Of a DNA stretch of 64,000 bases, positions 9,810-19,035 are shown piece after piece. The stretch's first letter is position 1. The number at the start of each line of letters is the position of its first letter. Under the pieces are notes generated by a model, which searched no databases, was not told the DNA's origin, and worked only from the letters and a program-made list of their open reading frames with translations. Location of the stretch: NCBI RefSeq assembly GCF_001509475.1, contig NZ_LLZG01000345.1, forward strand, positions 1 through 64,000, read 5' to 3'. The stretch is from Streptomyces regalis (GTDB taxonomy: Bacteria; Actinomycetota; Actinomycetes; Streptomycetales; Streptomycetaceae). The position numbers were made by a program, and so were the translations under genes.

Positions 9810-10042
9810 GTCTATCTCCTGTTTGTCTGCCGGTTCCCTCCGGGTGAACCGGAGAGCCTGGCGGAACCGTCCTGCGAGGATTGCCCCGCAGGAATTACTT
9901 GCGCCTCTGAAAGGGAAGAACCCTGTCCGCCGGGGGCTGCGAGCCGTGGGCCGGGCCCGAGGGCCGCGGCGGGGGCGACAGCCCCCAGCGGGTGCCGGGG
10001 CCGAAGCCCTGGCGGGGTCAGCGGGGCCGGAGCCCCGCTTGA
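9810..10042. other. GC-rich gap between rpsQ and rplN
   Basis: 233 bases with no gene. It holds several short inverted repeats, for example GCGGGGC and GCCCCGC flanking CGGA near 10020-10040, and GGGGGCGACAGCCCCC near 9970. These could fold in the transcript and separate the S10 and spc transcription units. I see no convincing promoter hexamers. Confidence 0.4.
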
Positions 10043-10330
10043 TTACTTCGCCTTCTCGAGGATCTCGACGACGCGCCAGCGCTTCGTCGCGGACAGCGGC
10101 CGGGTCTCCATGAGGAGGACGCGGTCGCCGACACCCGCGGCGTTCTGCTCGTCGTGTGCCTTGAGCTTGTTGGTACGGCGGATGACCTTGCCGTACAGCG
10201 CGTGCTTGACGCGGTCCTCGACGGCGACGACGACGGTCTTGTCCATCTTGTCGCTGACGACGAGACCCTCACGGGTCTTGCGGAAGCCGCGGGCCTCTGC
10301 AGTCTGCTCAGTCACGTTGCTCTCACTCAT
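10043..10330 (-). CDS. rpsQ: 30S ribosomal protein S17
   Basis: 95-residue S17, a primary 16S rRNA binder with an OB fold. Family features are [40 protein letters not shown] and [20 protein letters not shown]. Its ATG overlaps the rpmC stop by one base, and it closes the S10 operon. Confidence 0.98.
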   Translation of the reverse strand: MSESNVTEQTAEARGFRKTREGLVVSDKMDKTVVVAVEDRVKHALYGKVIRRTNKLKAHDEQNAAGVGDRVLLMETRPLSATKRWRVVEILEKAK

Positions 10331-10554
10331 CAGGCGCTCTCCACCGTCTCGATGCCCAGCTCGCGCTCACGCATCAGGGTGTAGATCCGCGCGATGTCCT
10401 TACGGACGGCCTTGAGCCGACCGTGGTTCTCGAGCTGACCCGTCGCCGCCTGGAAGCGGAGGTTGAACAGCTCTTCCTTGGCTTCGCGAAGCTTCGCAAG
10501 AAGCTCCTCGTTGCCCAGCTCGCGCAGCTCGGACGCCTTGGTACCGGCCGACAT
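10330..10554 (-). CDS. rpmC: 50S ribosomal protein L29
   Basis: 74-residue two-helix L29, located at the polypeptide exit tunnel where chaperones and SRP dock. It reads [20 protein letters not shown], then [23 protein letters not shown] at 10554 shares its A with the TGA stop of rplP. A GTG one codon earlier is less likely. Confidence 0.97.
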   Translation of the reverse strand: MSAGTKASELRELGNEELLAKLREAKEELFNLRFQAATGQLENHGRLKAVRKDIARIYTLMRERELGIETVESA

Positions 10555-10973
10555 CACGCTTCACCTGCCTCGCGCTTGACGATCCGGCACTTCATCGGCA
10601 GCTTGTGAGCGGCGCGAGTCAGAGCCTCACGGGCGATCTTCTCGTTGGGGTACGACAGCTCGAACATCACGCGTCCGGGCTTGACGTTGGCGATCCACCA
10701 CTCCGGAGAACCCTTACCGGAACCCATGCGGGTCTCAGCAGGCTTCTTGGTGAGGGGACGGTCCGGGTAGATGTTGATCCAGACCTTGCCGCCACGCTTG
10801 ATGTGGCGGGTCATGGCGATACGAGCGGCCTCGATCTGACGGTTCGTCACGTACGCCGGGGTGAGCGCCTGGATGCCGTACTCGCCGAACGCAACCGTCG
10901 TGCCACCCTTGGCAGCGCCGCTGCGCTTGGGGTGGTGCTGCTTGCGGTGCTTGACCCTACGGGGGATCAGCAT
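10554..10973 (-). CDS. rplP: 50S ribosomal protein L16
   Basis: 139-residue L16, which lines the A-site tRNA path near the peptidyl transferase centre. The start [20 protein letters not shown] and the stretch [20 protein letters not shown] are diagnostic. It is five bases downstream of rpsC and overlaps rpmC by one base. Confidence 0.98.
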   Translation of the reverse strand: MLIPRRVKHRKQHHPKRSGAAKGGTTVAFGEYGIQALTPAYVTNRQIEAARIAMTRHIKRGGKVWINIYPDRPLTKKPAETRMGSGKGSPEWWIANVKPGRVMFELSYPNEKIAREALTRAAHKLPMKCRIVKREAGEA

Positions 10974-10978
10974 GTCGG

Positions 10979-11800
10979 TCAGGCCTCCGTTCCGGTGCTC
11001 TCAGCCGGAGCGGACGCGGGAGCCTCGGCCTTGGGGGCCTCGGCGCCGGCAGCCTGCTGCGGCTTGCGACCGCGCCGCTCGCCACCGCGGCCACCACGGG
11101 CCGGGCGGTCGGCACCACCACGGGCCGGGCGGTTACCCGCACGGGCCGCAGCGTTCTCGGCGCGGACCTCGGCGATGTTCTTCACGTCGCCCTTGTAGAT
11201 CCAGACCTTCACACCGATGCGGCCGAAGGTCGTCTTGGCCTCGAAGAAGCCGTAGTCCACGTTCGCGCGGAGCGTGTGCAGGGGCACACGGCCCTCGCGG
11301 TAGAACTCCGAGCGGGACATCTCGGCGCCGCCGAGGCGGCCACCGCACTGGATCTTGATGCCCTTGGCGCCGGCCTTCATCGCCGACTGCATGCTCTTAC
11401 GCATGGCGCGGCGGAAGGAGACGCGGGAGGAGAGCTGCTCGGCAACGGCCTGGGCAACCAGCTGAGCGTCGGTCTCGGGGTTCTTGACCTCGAGGATGTT
11501 CAGCTGGACCTGCTTGCCCGTGAGCTTCTCGAGGTCACCGCGGATGCGGTCGGCCTCGGCGCCACGGCGGCCGATGACGATGCCCGGACGCGCGGTGTGG
11601 ATGTCCACCCGCACACGGTCACGGGTGCGCTCGATCTCCACCTTCGAGATACCGGCGCGCTCCATGCCGGACGTCATCATCCGACGGATGGCGACGTCTT
11701 CCTTGACGTAGTCCTTGTACAGCTTGTCGGCGTACCACCGGGACTTGAAGTCCGTGGTGACACCGAGCCGGAACCCATGCGGGTTAACCTTCTGGCCCAT
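10979..11800 (-). CDS. rpsC: 30S ribosomal protein S3 with long Gly/Ala/Arg-rich tail
   Basis: 273-residue S3, a head protein at the mRNA entry with helicase-related function. The KH domain ([20 protein letters not shown]) and the C-terminal domain ([20 protein letters not shown]) are normal. After about residue 212 there is a low-complexity tail of roughly 60 residues. It contains a doubled [18 protein letters not shown] unit, encoded by a short direct repeat near 11093-11130, and ends in Ala/Glu-rich sequence. E. coli S3 has 233 residues. Confidence 0.97.
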   Translation of the reverse strand: MGQKVNPHGFRLGVTTDFKSRWYADKLYKDYVKEDVAIRRMMTSGMERAGISKVEIERTRDRVRVDIHTARPGIVIGRRGAEADRIRGDLEKLTGKQVQLNILEVKNPETDAQLVAQAVAEQLSSRVSFRRAMRKSMQSAMKAGAKGIKIQCGGRLGGAEMSRSEFYREGRVPLHTLRANVDYGFFEAKTTFGRIGVKVWIYKGDVKNIAEVRAENAAARAGNRPARGGADRPARGGRGGERRGRKPQQAAGAEAPKAEAPASAPAESTGTEA

Positions 11801-12147
11801 TACCGGGTTCCTTCCTTGCTGGCGACGACCACGGTGATGTGGCTGGTCCGCTTGCGGATCCGGTAGGCACGGCCCTGGGCACGCGGACGGAACCGCTTCA
11901 GGGTCGGGCCCTCGTCGACGTACGCCTCGCTGATGAACAGCGAGGTGGCGTCCGGGTGGTCGTAGTTGTGCGCGGCGTTGGCGATGGCGCTGTCGAGCAC
12001 CTTGCCGACGGGCACGGAGGCTGCCTGCGGAGCGAATCGCAGAACAGCCTGAGCCTCCGTGGCATCCATGCCACGGATAAGGTCCACCACGCGGCGGGCC
12101 TTCATGGGCGTAACGCGGATGTACCGCGCCTGGGCCCTGGCTTCCAT
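11800..12147 (-). CDS. rplV: 50S ribosomal protein L22
   Basis: 115-residue L22, whose beta-hairpin lines the exit tunnel. The start [20 protein letters not shown] and the conserved [20 protein letters not shown] are present. It overlaps rpsC by one base and follows rpsS by 44 bases. No insertion or deletion is seen in the hairpin that would suggest macrolide adaptation. Confidence 0.97.
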   Translation of the reverse strand: MEARAQARYIRVTPMKARRVVDLIRGMDATEAQAVLRFAPQAASVPVGKVLDSAIANAAHNYDHPDATSLFISEAYVDEGPTLKRFRPRAQGRAYRIRKRTSHITVVVASKEGTR

Positions 12148-12191
12148 GGTTGTCCCTCTCAGTTACTTACGTGTCTGAATGCGATCCGCTA

Positions 12192-12473
12192 CTAGCGGCG
12201 CTTCGACTTCCGGTCGTCCTTGACGTGGCCCCGGAAGGTGCGCGTCGGCGAGAACTCGCCGAGCTTGTGGCCGACCATCGACTCGGTGACGAACACCGGG
12301 ATGTGGGTCTTGCCGTTGTGCACCGCGAGCGTGTGGCCGAGCATGGCCGGCACGATCATGGAGCGACGGGACCAGGTCTTGATGACGTTCTTGGTGCCGG
12401 CTTCGTTCTGGGCTTCCACCTTCTTGATCAGGTGGTCGTCGACGAAGGGCCCCTTCTTGAGACTGCGCGGCAT
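12192..12473 (-). CDS. rpsS: 30S ribosomal protein S19
   Basis: 93-residue S19, which pairs with S13 in the small-subunit head. It reads [20 protein letters not shown], with [20 protein letters not shown] and [20 protein letters not shown]. The position between rplB (12 bases upstream) and rplV is canonical. Confidence 0.98.
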   Translation of the reverse strand: MPRSLKKGPFVDDHLIKKVEAQNEAGTKNVIKTWSRRSMIVPAMLGHTLAVHNGKTHIPVFVTESMVGHKLGEFSPTRTFRGHVKDDRKSKRR

Positions 12474-12485
12474 CTAAACCCGCTC

Positions 12486-13322
12486 CTAGCGCTTCTTGTT
12501 CGTCTTGCGGCGGCGGACGATGTACTTGTTGCTCGCCTTCTTGGGAGCACGAGTACGACCCTCCTTCTGACCCCACGGGGAGACCGGGTGGCGACCACCG
12601 GAGGTCTTGCCCTCACCACCACCGTGCGGGTGGTCAACCGGGTTCATCGCCACACCGCGAACGGTCGGGCGAACGCCCAGCCAGCGCTTACGGCCGGCCT
12701 TACCCCAGTTGATGTTGCTCTGCTCGGCGTTGCCGACCTCGCCGACGGTGGCGCGGCAGCGCACGTCGACCAGGCGGATCTCACCGGAGGGCATGCGGAG
12801 GTGGGCCATCGAGCCCTCCTTCGCGAGCAGCTGCACGGAGGCACCGGCGGAGCGGGCGAACTTGGCGCCGCCACCGGGACGGAGCTCGATCGCGTGGATC
12901 GTGGTACCGACCGGGATGTTGCGGAGCGCCAGGTTGTTGCCCGGCTTGATGTCGGCCCCGGGACCGTTCTCAACGCGGTCACCCTGCTGCAGGTTGCGCG
13001 GGGCGAGAATGTAGCGCTTCTCGCCGTCGGCGTAGTGCAGCAGCGCGATGCGCGCGGTGCGGTTGGGGTCGTACTCGATGTGCGCGACCTTCGCCGGCAC
13101 GCCGTCCTTGTCGTGACGACGGAAGTCGATCACGCGGTAGGCGCGCTTGTGGCCACCACCCTGGTGGCGGACGGTCACACGACCGGAGTTGTTACGGCCA
13201 CCCTTGCTGTGCAGGGGGCGGACCAACGACTTCTCCGGCGTGGACCGCGTGACCTCGACGAAGTCGGCGACGCTGGAGCCACGACGGCCCGGCGTAGTCG
13301 GCTTGTACTTGCGGATTCCCAT
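12486..13322 (-). CDS. rplB: 50S ribosomal protein L2
   Basis: 278-residue L2, required for subunit joining and peptidyl transfer. The sequence has [20 protein letters not shown] at the start and [20 protein letters not shown] near the C-terminus, which contains the conserved His near the peptidyl transferase centre. It ends in the basic [17 protein letters not shown]. The 40-base gap to rplW contains a short inverted repeat (GTCCGATATCGGAC). Confidence 0.98.
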   Translation of the reverse strand: MGIRKYKPTTPGRRGSSVADFVEVTRSTPEKSLVRPLHSKGGRNNSGRVTVRHQGGGHKRAYRVIDFRRHDKDGVPAKVAHIEYDPNRTARIALLHYADGEKRYILAPRNLQQGDRVENGPGADIKPGNNLALRNIPVGTTIHAIELRPGGGAKFARSAGASVQLLAKEGSMAHLRMPSGEIRLVDVRCRATVGEVGNAEQSNINWGKAGRKRWLGVRPTVRGVAMNPVDHPHGGGEGKTSGGRHPVSPWGQKEGRTRAPKKASNKYIVRRRKTNKKR

Positions 13323-13362
13323 TTCTCAGTCCTCGTCCGATATCGGACGATCCGGACCGCCC

Positions 13363-13782
13363 TCAGGCGGTCGGACCGCCGAAGATGTCGATACGGTCGC
13401 CCTCAGCGAGGGTCACGATCGCGCGCTTGGTGGACGCGCGCTGGCCGAAGCCCGTGCGGGTCCGCTTGCGCTTGCCCTGGCGGTTGATCGTGTTGACCCC
13501 GGTGACCTTGACCTCGAAGACCGTCTCGACGGCCTGCTTGATCTGGGTCTTGTTGCTGCCCGGGGCGACGACGAACGTGTACTTGTTCTCGTCGAGGAGC
13601 GCGTAGCTCTTCTCGGACACGACCGGCTTGATCAAGATGTCACGGAGGTCCGTGAACGACTTGCTCGCCGGCGTGACGACGGTGTTCTTGCCCTCGGCGG
13701 CGTGGCGACGCGCCTTGGCGACGCGAGCCGCCTTGGCCTTCTTCGCGGCCTTCGAGGCAATGGCGGGGTGACGGATAGCCAT
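13363..13782 (-). CDS. rplW: 50S ribosomal protein L23 with N-terminal extension
   Basis: 139-residue L23, the main docking site for SRP and trigger factor at the tunnel exit. The core begins near residue 45 ([20 protein letters not shown]) and ends [10 protein letters not shown]. The 44 residues before it are Ala/Lys/Arg-rich and have no counterpart in the roughly 100-residue E. coli protein. Its ATG overlaps the rplD stop by one base. Confidence 0.96.
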   Translation of the reverse strand: MAIRHPAIASKAAKKAKAARVAKARRHAAEGKNTVVTPASKSFTDLRDILIKPVVSEKSYALLDENKYTFVVAPGSNKTQIKQAVETVFEVKVTGVNTINRQGKRKRTRTGFGQRASTKRAIVTLAEGDRIDIFGGPTA

Positions 13783-14438
13783 CAGGCCTCGCTCCCTTCG
13801 GTGTCATTGGCCTTCGGGCCGGACACGAAGGACTCGAAGGCGGCCTGGGTGAAGACCACGTCGTCCGAGACGAGAACGTCGTACGTGTTCAGCTGGCCCG
13901 GCTCCAGGATGTGGACCTGGGGCAGGTTGCGGGCGGACAGCCACGCGGCCTCGTCGGCGCGCTCGACGACCAGGAGCAGGTTCTTGCGCTCCGAGATCTT
14001 GCCGAACAGGCTCTTCGCGGCCTTCGTGGAGGGGGTCTCGCCCTCGATCACGCCGGAGACGACGTGGATGCGGTTGTTGCGGGCCCGGTCGGTGAGGGCG
14101 TGGCGCAGGGCCGCGGCCTTCATCTTCTTCGGGGTCCGCTGCGAGTAGTCACGCGGCACGGGACCGTGCACGACGCCACCACCGGCGAACTGCGGCGCGC
14201 GGGTCGAACCCTGGCGGGCGCGACCGGTGCCCTTCTGGCGGTAAGGCTTCTTGCCACCACCACGGACTTCACCGCGGGTCTTGGTCTTGTGCGTGCCCTG
14301 GCGGGCAGCGGCCAGCTGCGCGACGACGACCTGGTGAAGCAGCGGAACGCTGATCTTCTCTACGTCGAAGATCTCCGCGGGGAGCTCGACGGTACCGGCC
14401 TTGTCGCCCGCCGGCGAAAGGATGTCAACAGTGCTCAT
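13782..14438 (-). CDS. rplD: 50S ribosomal protein L4
   Basis: 218-residue L4, with a globular domain on the ribosome surface and a loop in the exit tunnel. The loop sequence [23 protein letters not shown]-type is intact. In E. coli L4 is the autogenous repressor of the S10 operon; whether that holds here cannot be read from the sequence. It lies eight bases after rplC and overlaps rplW by one base. Confidence 0.97.
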   Translation of the reverse strand: MSTVDILSPAGDKAGTVELPAEIFDVEKISVPLLHQVVVAQLAAARQGTHKTKTRGEVRGGGKKPYRQKGTGRARQGSTRAPQFAGGGVVHGPVPRDYSQRTPKKMKAAALRHALTDRARNNRIHVVSGVIEGETPSTKAAKSLFGKISERKNLLLVVERADEAAWLSARNLPQVHILEPGQLNTYDVLVSDDVVFTQAAFESFVSGPKANDTEGSEA

Positions 14439-14446
14439 CGGTTACC

Positions 14447-15091
14447 TCAGGCCCCCTTGGCCGCGGTGCGGACCAGGACGAGGCCGCCGTTCGGACCGGG
14501 AACCGCGCCCTTGATGAGCAGCAGACCCTTCTCCGCGTCAACGGCGTGGACGGTCAGGTTCTGGGTGGTGACCCGCTCGTTGCCCATGCGACCCGCCATG
14601 CGGAGGCCCTTGAACACACGGCCCGGGGTGGCGCAGCCACCGATGGAACCGGGAGAGCGGTGCTTGCGCTGGGTGCCGTGACCGGCGCCGAGGCCCTTGA
14701 AGTTGTGACGCTTCATGACACCGGCGAAGCCCTTGCCCTTGCTCTTGCCGGTGACGTCGACCTTCACGCCGGCCTCGAAGACCTCGGCCGTGACTTCCTG
14801 GCCGAGCGTGTACTCGGAGGCGTCAGCGGTGCGGATCTCGACGAGGTGACGACGGGGGGTGACGTCGGCCTTGGCGAAGTGGCCCTTGAGGGGCTTGTTC
14901 ACCTTGCGCGGGTCGATCTCGCCGAAGGCGATCTGGACCGACTCGTAGCCGTCGACGTCGTTGGTACGAACCTGGGTCACGACGTTGGGGCCGGCCTTGA
15001 CGACGGTGACCGGAACAACACGGTTGTTCTCGTCCCACACCTGCGTCATGCCGAGCTTCTCGCCCAGGATGCCCTTGATCTGCTTAGCCAT
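14447..15091 (-). CDS. rplC: 50S ribosomal protein L3
   Basis: 214-residue L3, an assembly initiator that reaches the peptidyl transferase centre. It begins [20 protein letters not shown], and the internal [20 protein letters not shown] segment is the conserved finger, with the glutamine region [15 protein letters not shown] following. It is second in the S10 operon, 17 bases after rpsJ. Confidence 0.98.
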   Translation of the reverse strand: MAKQIKGILGEKLGMTQVWDENNRVVPVTVVKAGPNVVTQVRTNDVDGYESVQIAFGEIDPRKVNKPLKGHFAKADVTPRRHLVEIRTADASEYTLGQEVTAEVFEAGVKVDVTGKSKGKGFAGVMKRHNFKGLGAGHGTQRKHRSPGSIGGCATPGRVFKGLRMAGRMGNERVTTQNLTVHAVDAEKGLLLIKGAVPGPNGGLVLVRTAAKGA

Positions 15092-15108
15092 TCTCAGATC
15101 ACCGACCC

Positions 15109-15417
15109 TCAGAGCTTGATCTCGATGTCGACACCGGCCGGGAGGTCGAGTCGCATCAGAGAGTCAACGGTCTTGGGCGTCGGGTCGAGGATGTCGATCA
15201 GGCGCTTGTGCGTGCGCATCTCGAAGTGCTCGCGCGAGTCCTTGTACTTGTGCGGCGACTTGATGACGCAGTACACGTTCTTCTCAGTGGGCAGCGGCAC
15301 CGGGCCCGCGACCGACGCACCAGTGCGCGTCACCGTCTCGACGATCTTCTTCGCCGAGGAGTCGATGACCTCGTGGTCGTAGGCCTTGAGCCGGATGCGG
15401 ATCTTCTGTCCCGCCAT
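15109..15417 (-). CDS. rpsJ: 30S ribosomal protein S10
   Basis: 102-residue S10, which works in the 30S head and, with NusB/NusG, in antitermination and transcription-translation coupling. It reads [20 protein letters not shown], with [20 protein letters not shown] near the end. It is the first gene of the S10 operon, with a 405-base upstream gap holding the leader and a probable promoter at 15799-15826. Confidence 0.98.
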   Translation of the reverse strand: MAGQKIRIRLKAYDHEVIDSSAKKIVETVTRTGASVAGPVPLPTEKNVYCVIKSPHKYKDSREHFEMRTHKRLIDILDPTPKTVDSLMRLDLPAGVDIEIKL

Positions 15418-15822
15418 GGCTACTCAGTAGTCCTGTCTCTCTTACGCTCTGGAACCTGGTGTTCCTCTGCCCGCTCCTCCGACCCACGCGGTCGGGCGTG
15501 TCGCGCTCTCGCTGACACAGATGCCCCTTGTTCGAACATCCCTTGTCTGGGAGCGCGGCCCTTCCGGAACCGCAAGCCGGGGGCGGAAGGCCCACCGGGT
15601 GCCTGGTCGGTGCCGCACTGACGCTTCCCGAAAGATTCCCGTACGTCCGCCCCAGCGCTGCCTTACGGCAGTTAGGGCGACGAGTACTGTGGGACTCGCT
15701 TCCGGTCCTCCCGGCGGGAGGCGCGCAGCATCAACACTCGACCGAGCAACTCGGACAGTCTGCCATATGGGGCAGGGGGCTGGCCAATCGAGCCGGAGAG
15801 AATACCCCGAGGGTGACGAAGG
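15418..15822. other. S10 operon leader and upstream region
   Basis: 405 bases between rpsJ and pqqE. Apart from the promoter at its right end, it should be the rpsJ mRNA leader. It contains small stems: CTGCC/GGCAG around TTAC near 15659-15672, CGAGT/ACTCG near 15681-15699, and CCTCCCG/CGGGAGG near 15707-15721. I see no convincing gene in it. One of these stems could also be the end of the pqq transcript. Confidence 0.5.
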
Positions 15823-15826
15823 TCAA
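15799..15826 (-). promoter_or_regulatory. Probable S10 operon promoter overlapping the pqqE stop codon
   Basis: Read on the minus strand, TTGACC (15826-15821) is followed after 16 bases by TATTCT (15804-15799). This fits the housekeeping Streptomyces sigma consensus TTGACR-N16-18-TANNNT. The -35 hexamer contains the pqqE TGA stop (15825-15823), so the pqq gene ends exactly where the promoter begins. The start point would be about 370 bases upstream of rpsJ. Confidence 0.6.
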
Positions 15827-16941
15827 ACCCAGGTGGCCGCGCCCTCGGATCGACCGGGTACGCGCCGCCTGACCGGAGCGGTTGCGTCCGCGCCCTCGTC
15901 CGCCGGCACCCGAATCACCCCGTGGTCCGGGGAGAACCGGCACGCGGGGTCCGTACGGGCGGCGTCGCCGGTCAGCGCGTACGCCTGGCAGCGGCAGCCG
16001 CCGAAGTCCTCGTCGCGCCGGGCACAGCTGCGGCAGGGGTCGGCCATCCAGTCGGTGCCGCGGTAGCGGGTGAACGCCGCGGAGTGCTCCCAGATCCAGT
16101 CCAGGGGACGGTCCCGGATGTTCGGGGGGTCCAGGCCGGGCAGCGCGGCCGCGGCCGGGCAGGGCAGGACGGTGCCGTCCGGGGTGACGGTGAGCGAGAC
16201 CGCTCCCCAGCCGCCCATGCAGGGCTTGGCGACTCCGTCGAAGTAGTCGGGGACGACCCAGACGAGCTCAGGTCCGGTATTGAGTCTCTTTCGCCACCGC
16301 TCCACAGCGTCCCGCGCCCCGGCGAGCTGCTCGCGCGTCGGCAGCAGCGCGGCGCGGTTGAGCAGCCCCCAGCCGTAGAACTGGACGTTGGCAAGTTCGA
16401 CGCGGTCCGCACCCCAGGACACGCCCAGCTCGACGATGGTGTCGATCGCGTCGAGGTTCTCGCGGTGCAGGACGACGTTGAGGCCGAGGGGGAGGCCGAC
16501 GGCCCGGACGAGCTGGGCGGCCCGTTCCTTCTCGGCGAAGGACCGGCGTCCGCCGATCCGGTCCGACGCGCGCGGGTCGGCGTGCTGGACGGACAGCTGG
16601 ACGCTGCGCAGTCCGGCGGAGGCGAGCGCGTCCAGCCGGGCCTGGTCCAGGCCCACGCCGCTGGTGACCAGCTGGGTGTAGATGCCGGCGGCCTCGGCCG
16701 CGGTGACGATCTGTTCCAGGTCCCGGCGAAGCAGCGGCTCGCCGCCCGAGAGATGGGTGTGGACGACGCCGAGTTCGCCAGCCTGGCGCATCACGTCCGT
16801 CCACTGGTCTGTGGTCAGCTCGTGCGAACGGCGCGTCAGTTCAAGGGGGTTGGAGCAGTAGCCGCAGTGGAGCGGGCAGGCGTGAGTGAGCTCGGCCAGC
16901 AGCGCCCAGGGGCGGGCGGGTGACGGGTCGGCAGAGGTCAT
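15823..16941 (-). CDS. pqqE: PqqA peptide cyclase (radical SAM/SPASM)
   Basis: 372-residue radical SAM enzyme that, with PqqD, links Glu and Tyr of the PqqA peptide by a carbon-carbon bond, the first step of pyrroloquinoline quinone synthesis. The cluster motif CxxxCxxC is at Cys22, Cys26 and Cys29 (ACPLHCGYC). The C-terminal SPASM part has the expected Cys set (KPCMGGWG, VLPCPAA, DPCRSCARRDEDFGGCRC). ATG at 16941 overlaps the pqqD stop as ATGA; a frame open further to 17295 runs through pqqD and was rejected. It is the last gene of the pqq operon. Confidence 0.93.
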   Translation of the reverse strand: MTSADPSPARPWALLAELTHACPLHCGYCSNPLELTRRSHELTTDQWTDVMRQAGELGVVHTHLSGGEPLLRRDLEQIVTAAEAAGIYTQLVTSGVGLDQARLDALASAGLRSVQLSVQHADPRASDRIGGRRSFAEKERAAQLVRAVGLPLGLNVVLHRENLDAIDTIVELGVSWGADRVELANVQFYGWGLLNRAALLPTREQLAGARDAVERWRKRLNTGPELVWVVPDYFDGVAKPCMGGWGAVSLTVTPDGTVLPCPAAAALPGLDPPNIRDRPLDWIWEHSAAFTRYRGTDWMADPCRSCARRDEDFGGCRCQAYALTGDAARTDPACRFSPDHGVIRVPADEGADATAPVRRRVPGRSEGAATWV

Positions 16942-17210
16942 CGGAGCCAGCCCTCCTTGCGCATCCGCTCGAGGAACGGGGGGACGTCGGTCGCCACCGG
17001 GGCGCCGGGAAAGCGTTCGGCCAGGTCGTCGACGATGTCGGGCACGCTGCGGGTGCCGTCGCACAGGCCGACGACCGCTGCGGCGGAGCCCGTCAGGACA
17101 CCGACGCGCTCCGGGAGGAGCAGCAGGTCGACGTCGCGTACGGGGTCGTGCCGTCTCACGATGGCGGGGGCCAGGACGGGCCGCCAGTCGGTCCCGGGGG
17201 CCGCCGTCAC
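16938..17210 (-). CDS. pqqD: PqqA-binding chaperone PqqD
   Basis: 90-residue RiPP recognition element protein that binds the PqqA peptide and presents it to PqqE. It starts with GTG at 17210 overlapping the pqqC TGA (GTGA) and reads MTAAPGTDWRPVLAPAIVRR, then LLLLPERVGVLTGSAAAVVG and IVDDLAERFPG, ending MRKEGWLR. The winged-helix pattern and the typical 90-residue length support the call. Confidence 0.92.
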   Translation of the reverse strand: MTAAPGTDWRPVLAPAIVRRHDPVRDVDLLLLPERVGVLTGSAAAVVGLCDGTRSVPDIVDDLAERFPGAPVATDVPPFLERMRKEGWLR

Positions 17211-17929
17211 TCCTGCTCCCGGCGGCCCGCGCGGTCCACGGCGTCCAGCAGCGACCACAGCACGTCGCACTTGAAGCGCAGCGCGGCCACGGCACGCTCC
17301 TGGCCGTCCCGGCTGCGGGCCCAGGTCAGCACCAGGTCGAGCGCCTCCCGGCTGTCGCGCCGGCCCTGGGAGACGCGGGTGCGGAAGTAGGCAAGGCCGT
17401 CGGCGTCGATCCAGGGGTAGTGGCGCTCGAAGGCGTCTACGCGGGTGCGCATCAGATCCGGAGCAGACAGTTCGGTGAGCGAGGCGGCGACGGCTTCGAG
17501 GGGCGAGCGCAGCCGGCAGAAGTTGACGTATCCGTCGACCGCCAGTCGTACGCCCGGCAGCACGGAGTCGGCACGCAGCAGCATCTCCCGTTCCAGGCTG
17601 GCCGCCTCGCCAAGGCGCAGCCAGCGCTCTATGCCGCCCTCGCCGTCCCGCGGCCCATCGTGGTCCTGGATGCGGCGCAGCCACATGCGGCGCAGCTCGG
17701 GACTGTCCAGTTTGGCGGTGATCAGGGCGTCCTTGACGGGGATGTGGCGCTGGTAGTGGAAGCGGTTGACGATCCAGCGGCGGAGTTCGTCAGGGCTGAG
17801 ATCGCCGCTGTGCATCCGGATGTTGAAGGGATGGCGGTCGTGGTACTGCTCCTCCCCCACCGCGCGCAGTCGTGCCTCGAACTCCGCGGGGCTCCAGGGC
17901 TCCGGCAGCGGAGCGGTTCTCGTGTTCAC
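17207..17929 (-). CDS. pqqC: Pyrroloquinoline-quinone synthase PqqC
   Basis: 240-residue cofactorless oxidase that performs the last ring closure and eight-electron oxidation forming PQQ. Conserved parts are YHDRHPFNIRMHSGDLSPDE, WIVNRFHYQRHIPVKDALI and the acidic/His helix RHYPWIDADGLAYFRTRVSQ, typical of the heme-oxygenase-like fold. GTG at 17929 was chosen. A TTG at 17944 overlapping the pqqB stop would add five residues. It overlaps pqqD by four bases. Confidence 0.92.
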   Translation of the reverse strand: MNTRTAPLPEPWSPAEFEARLRAVGEEQYHDRHPFNIRMHSGDLSPDELRRWIVNRFHYQRHIPVKDALITAKLDSPELRRMWLRRIQDHDGPRDGEGGIERWLRLGEAASLEREMLLRADSVLPGVRLAVDGYVNFCRLRSPLEAVAASLTELSAPDLMRTRVDAFERHYPWIDADGLAYFRTRVSQGRRDSREALDLVLTWARSRDGQERAVAALRFKCDVLWSLLDAVDRAGRREQE

Positions 17930-17940
17930 AGCTGTTGCGC

Positions 17941-18840
17941 TCAAAGCTCGATCACCATCCCGTCCTGCGCCACCTCGATGCCCAGCCGGGCGAGCCGCTT
18001 GTGCTGGGGCGCCGCCGGATCGACGAGGGGGTTGGTGTTGTTGAGGTGTGTGTAGAGGCATCGGGCGGATAGGGAGGCGAGGCGGTCGGCCGTGCCACCC
18101 GGTCCCTCGATGGGCAGATGACCCATGCCGGTGGCGGTGTGGGCGGAGATGCCGGTACGGCGGGGCTCCTCGTCGTCCCAGAAGGTGCCGTCGGCGATGA
18201 CGCAGTCGGCCTCGGCGGCGGCCTGCTGGAGGCGGTCGGGCCAGGCGGCGAGTGCGGGGGCGTAGAGGGCGGACGCGCCGGAGGCGGGGTCGTACAGGCG
18301 CAGCGCGACGACCCAGGCCTCGTCGTCCGGGGCATCGGCGGCGTACCGCGGGCGCTTGCCGGACACCGGGATGCCGCTGATCTGCAGGCCGCCCGCCTCC
18401 CGGTCGAGGGGCTCGGCGCCACGCGCGGGCAGCTCCCGCCAGGTCACGGAGGTGTAGGGCGCCAGCACCGCACCGAGGCGCAGGCGCTCCAGCAGCGCCT
18501 GACGGACCGGGGCCGTCGCCCTCACCTGGAGGCCGGTCGCCTCACGCAGTCGTGCGATGCCCAGGGTGTGGTCGAGTTCGGCGTCGGTGAGGATCACGCC
18601 GGCGATCGGGGTCTGCCGGGGGCCGGGCCCCGGGTGCAGCTCGGGCCGGGCTTCGATCTGGTCGCCGATGTCGGGCGTCGCGTTGACGAGGTACCAGCGG
18701 CCCTCTCCTGTATGTACGGCGAGCGAGGCGTGCCGACGGCGCCAGTGCGGATGGACGCGTGCCCAGGCACATCCCGGGCACGCGCAGTTCCACTGGGGGA
18801 TGCCGCCGCCGGCGGCGGTGCCAAGTACCAGCAGCAGCAT
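17941..18840 (-). CDS. pqqB: PQQ biosynthesis protein PqqB (metallo-beta-lactamase fold)
   Basis: 299-residue protein of the metallo-hydrolase fold, reported as the hydroxylase acting on the Glu-Tyr intermediate before PqqC. The N-terminal GTAAGGGIPQWNCACPGC holds the family's Cys motif. The metal-site region LTDAELDHTLGIARLREATG and the C-terminal THLNNTNPLVD are PqqB-specific. It starts at ATG 18840, nine bases after pqqA. Confidence 0.93.
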   Translation of the reverse strand: MLLLVLGTAAGGGIPQWNCACPGCAWARVHPHWRRRHASLAVHTGEGRWYLVNATPDIGDQIEARPELHPGPGPRQTPIAGVILTDAELDHTLGIARLREATGLQVRATAPVRQALLERLRLGAVLAPYTSVTWRELPARGAEPLDREAGGLQISGIPVSGKRPRYAADAPDDEAWVVALRLYDPASGASALYAPALAAWPDRLQQAAAEADCVIADGTFWDDEEPRRTGISAHTATGMGHLPIEGPGGTADRLASLSARCLYTHLNNTNPLVDPAAPQHKRLARLGIEVAQDGMVIEL

Positions 18841-18848
18841 GGCAACGG

Positions 18849-18989
18849 CTAGCGGGAGCTGAGGGCGTAGGCGGTGACCTCCAGCGCGGTGTCCACGACC
18901 TCGTAGGCGGGGGTCTGCCAGGTGGCCTGGTCCGTCTCCTTCGAGGAGGTCTGCTCGACGGTCTTCAGCTGTTCCTTGGTTTCGTTCAT
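18849..18989 (-). CDS. pqqA: PQQ precursor peptide PqqA (46 residues, extended N-terminus)
   Basis: A 46-codon gene from ATG 18989 to TAG. It reads MNETKEQLKTVEQTSSKETD, then QATWQTPAYEVVDTALE, and ends EVTAYALSSR. Glu37 and Tyr41 form the ExxxY core that PqqE crosslinks; EVTxY matches the spacing of proteobacterial PqqA. Typical PqqA peptides have 23-29 residues, so this one carries about 20 extra polar leader residues, as RiPP leaders do. It lies immediately before pqqB. Confidence 0.9.
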   Translation of the reverse strand: MNETKEQLKTVEQTSSKETDQATWQTPAYEVVDTALEVTAYALSSR

Positions 18990-19035
18990 CGGTCGTACGT
19001 CCTTTCCCGTTGCGTGGCTGGGGTACTTGAGGGGG

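Noticed and set aside
16942..17295. N-terminal extension of pqqE giving a 490-residue protein
   Set aside because: The extension overlaps pqqD in another frame; the true start at 16941 overlaps the pqqD stop as ATGA and begins right before the radical SAM domain.
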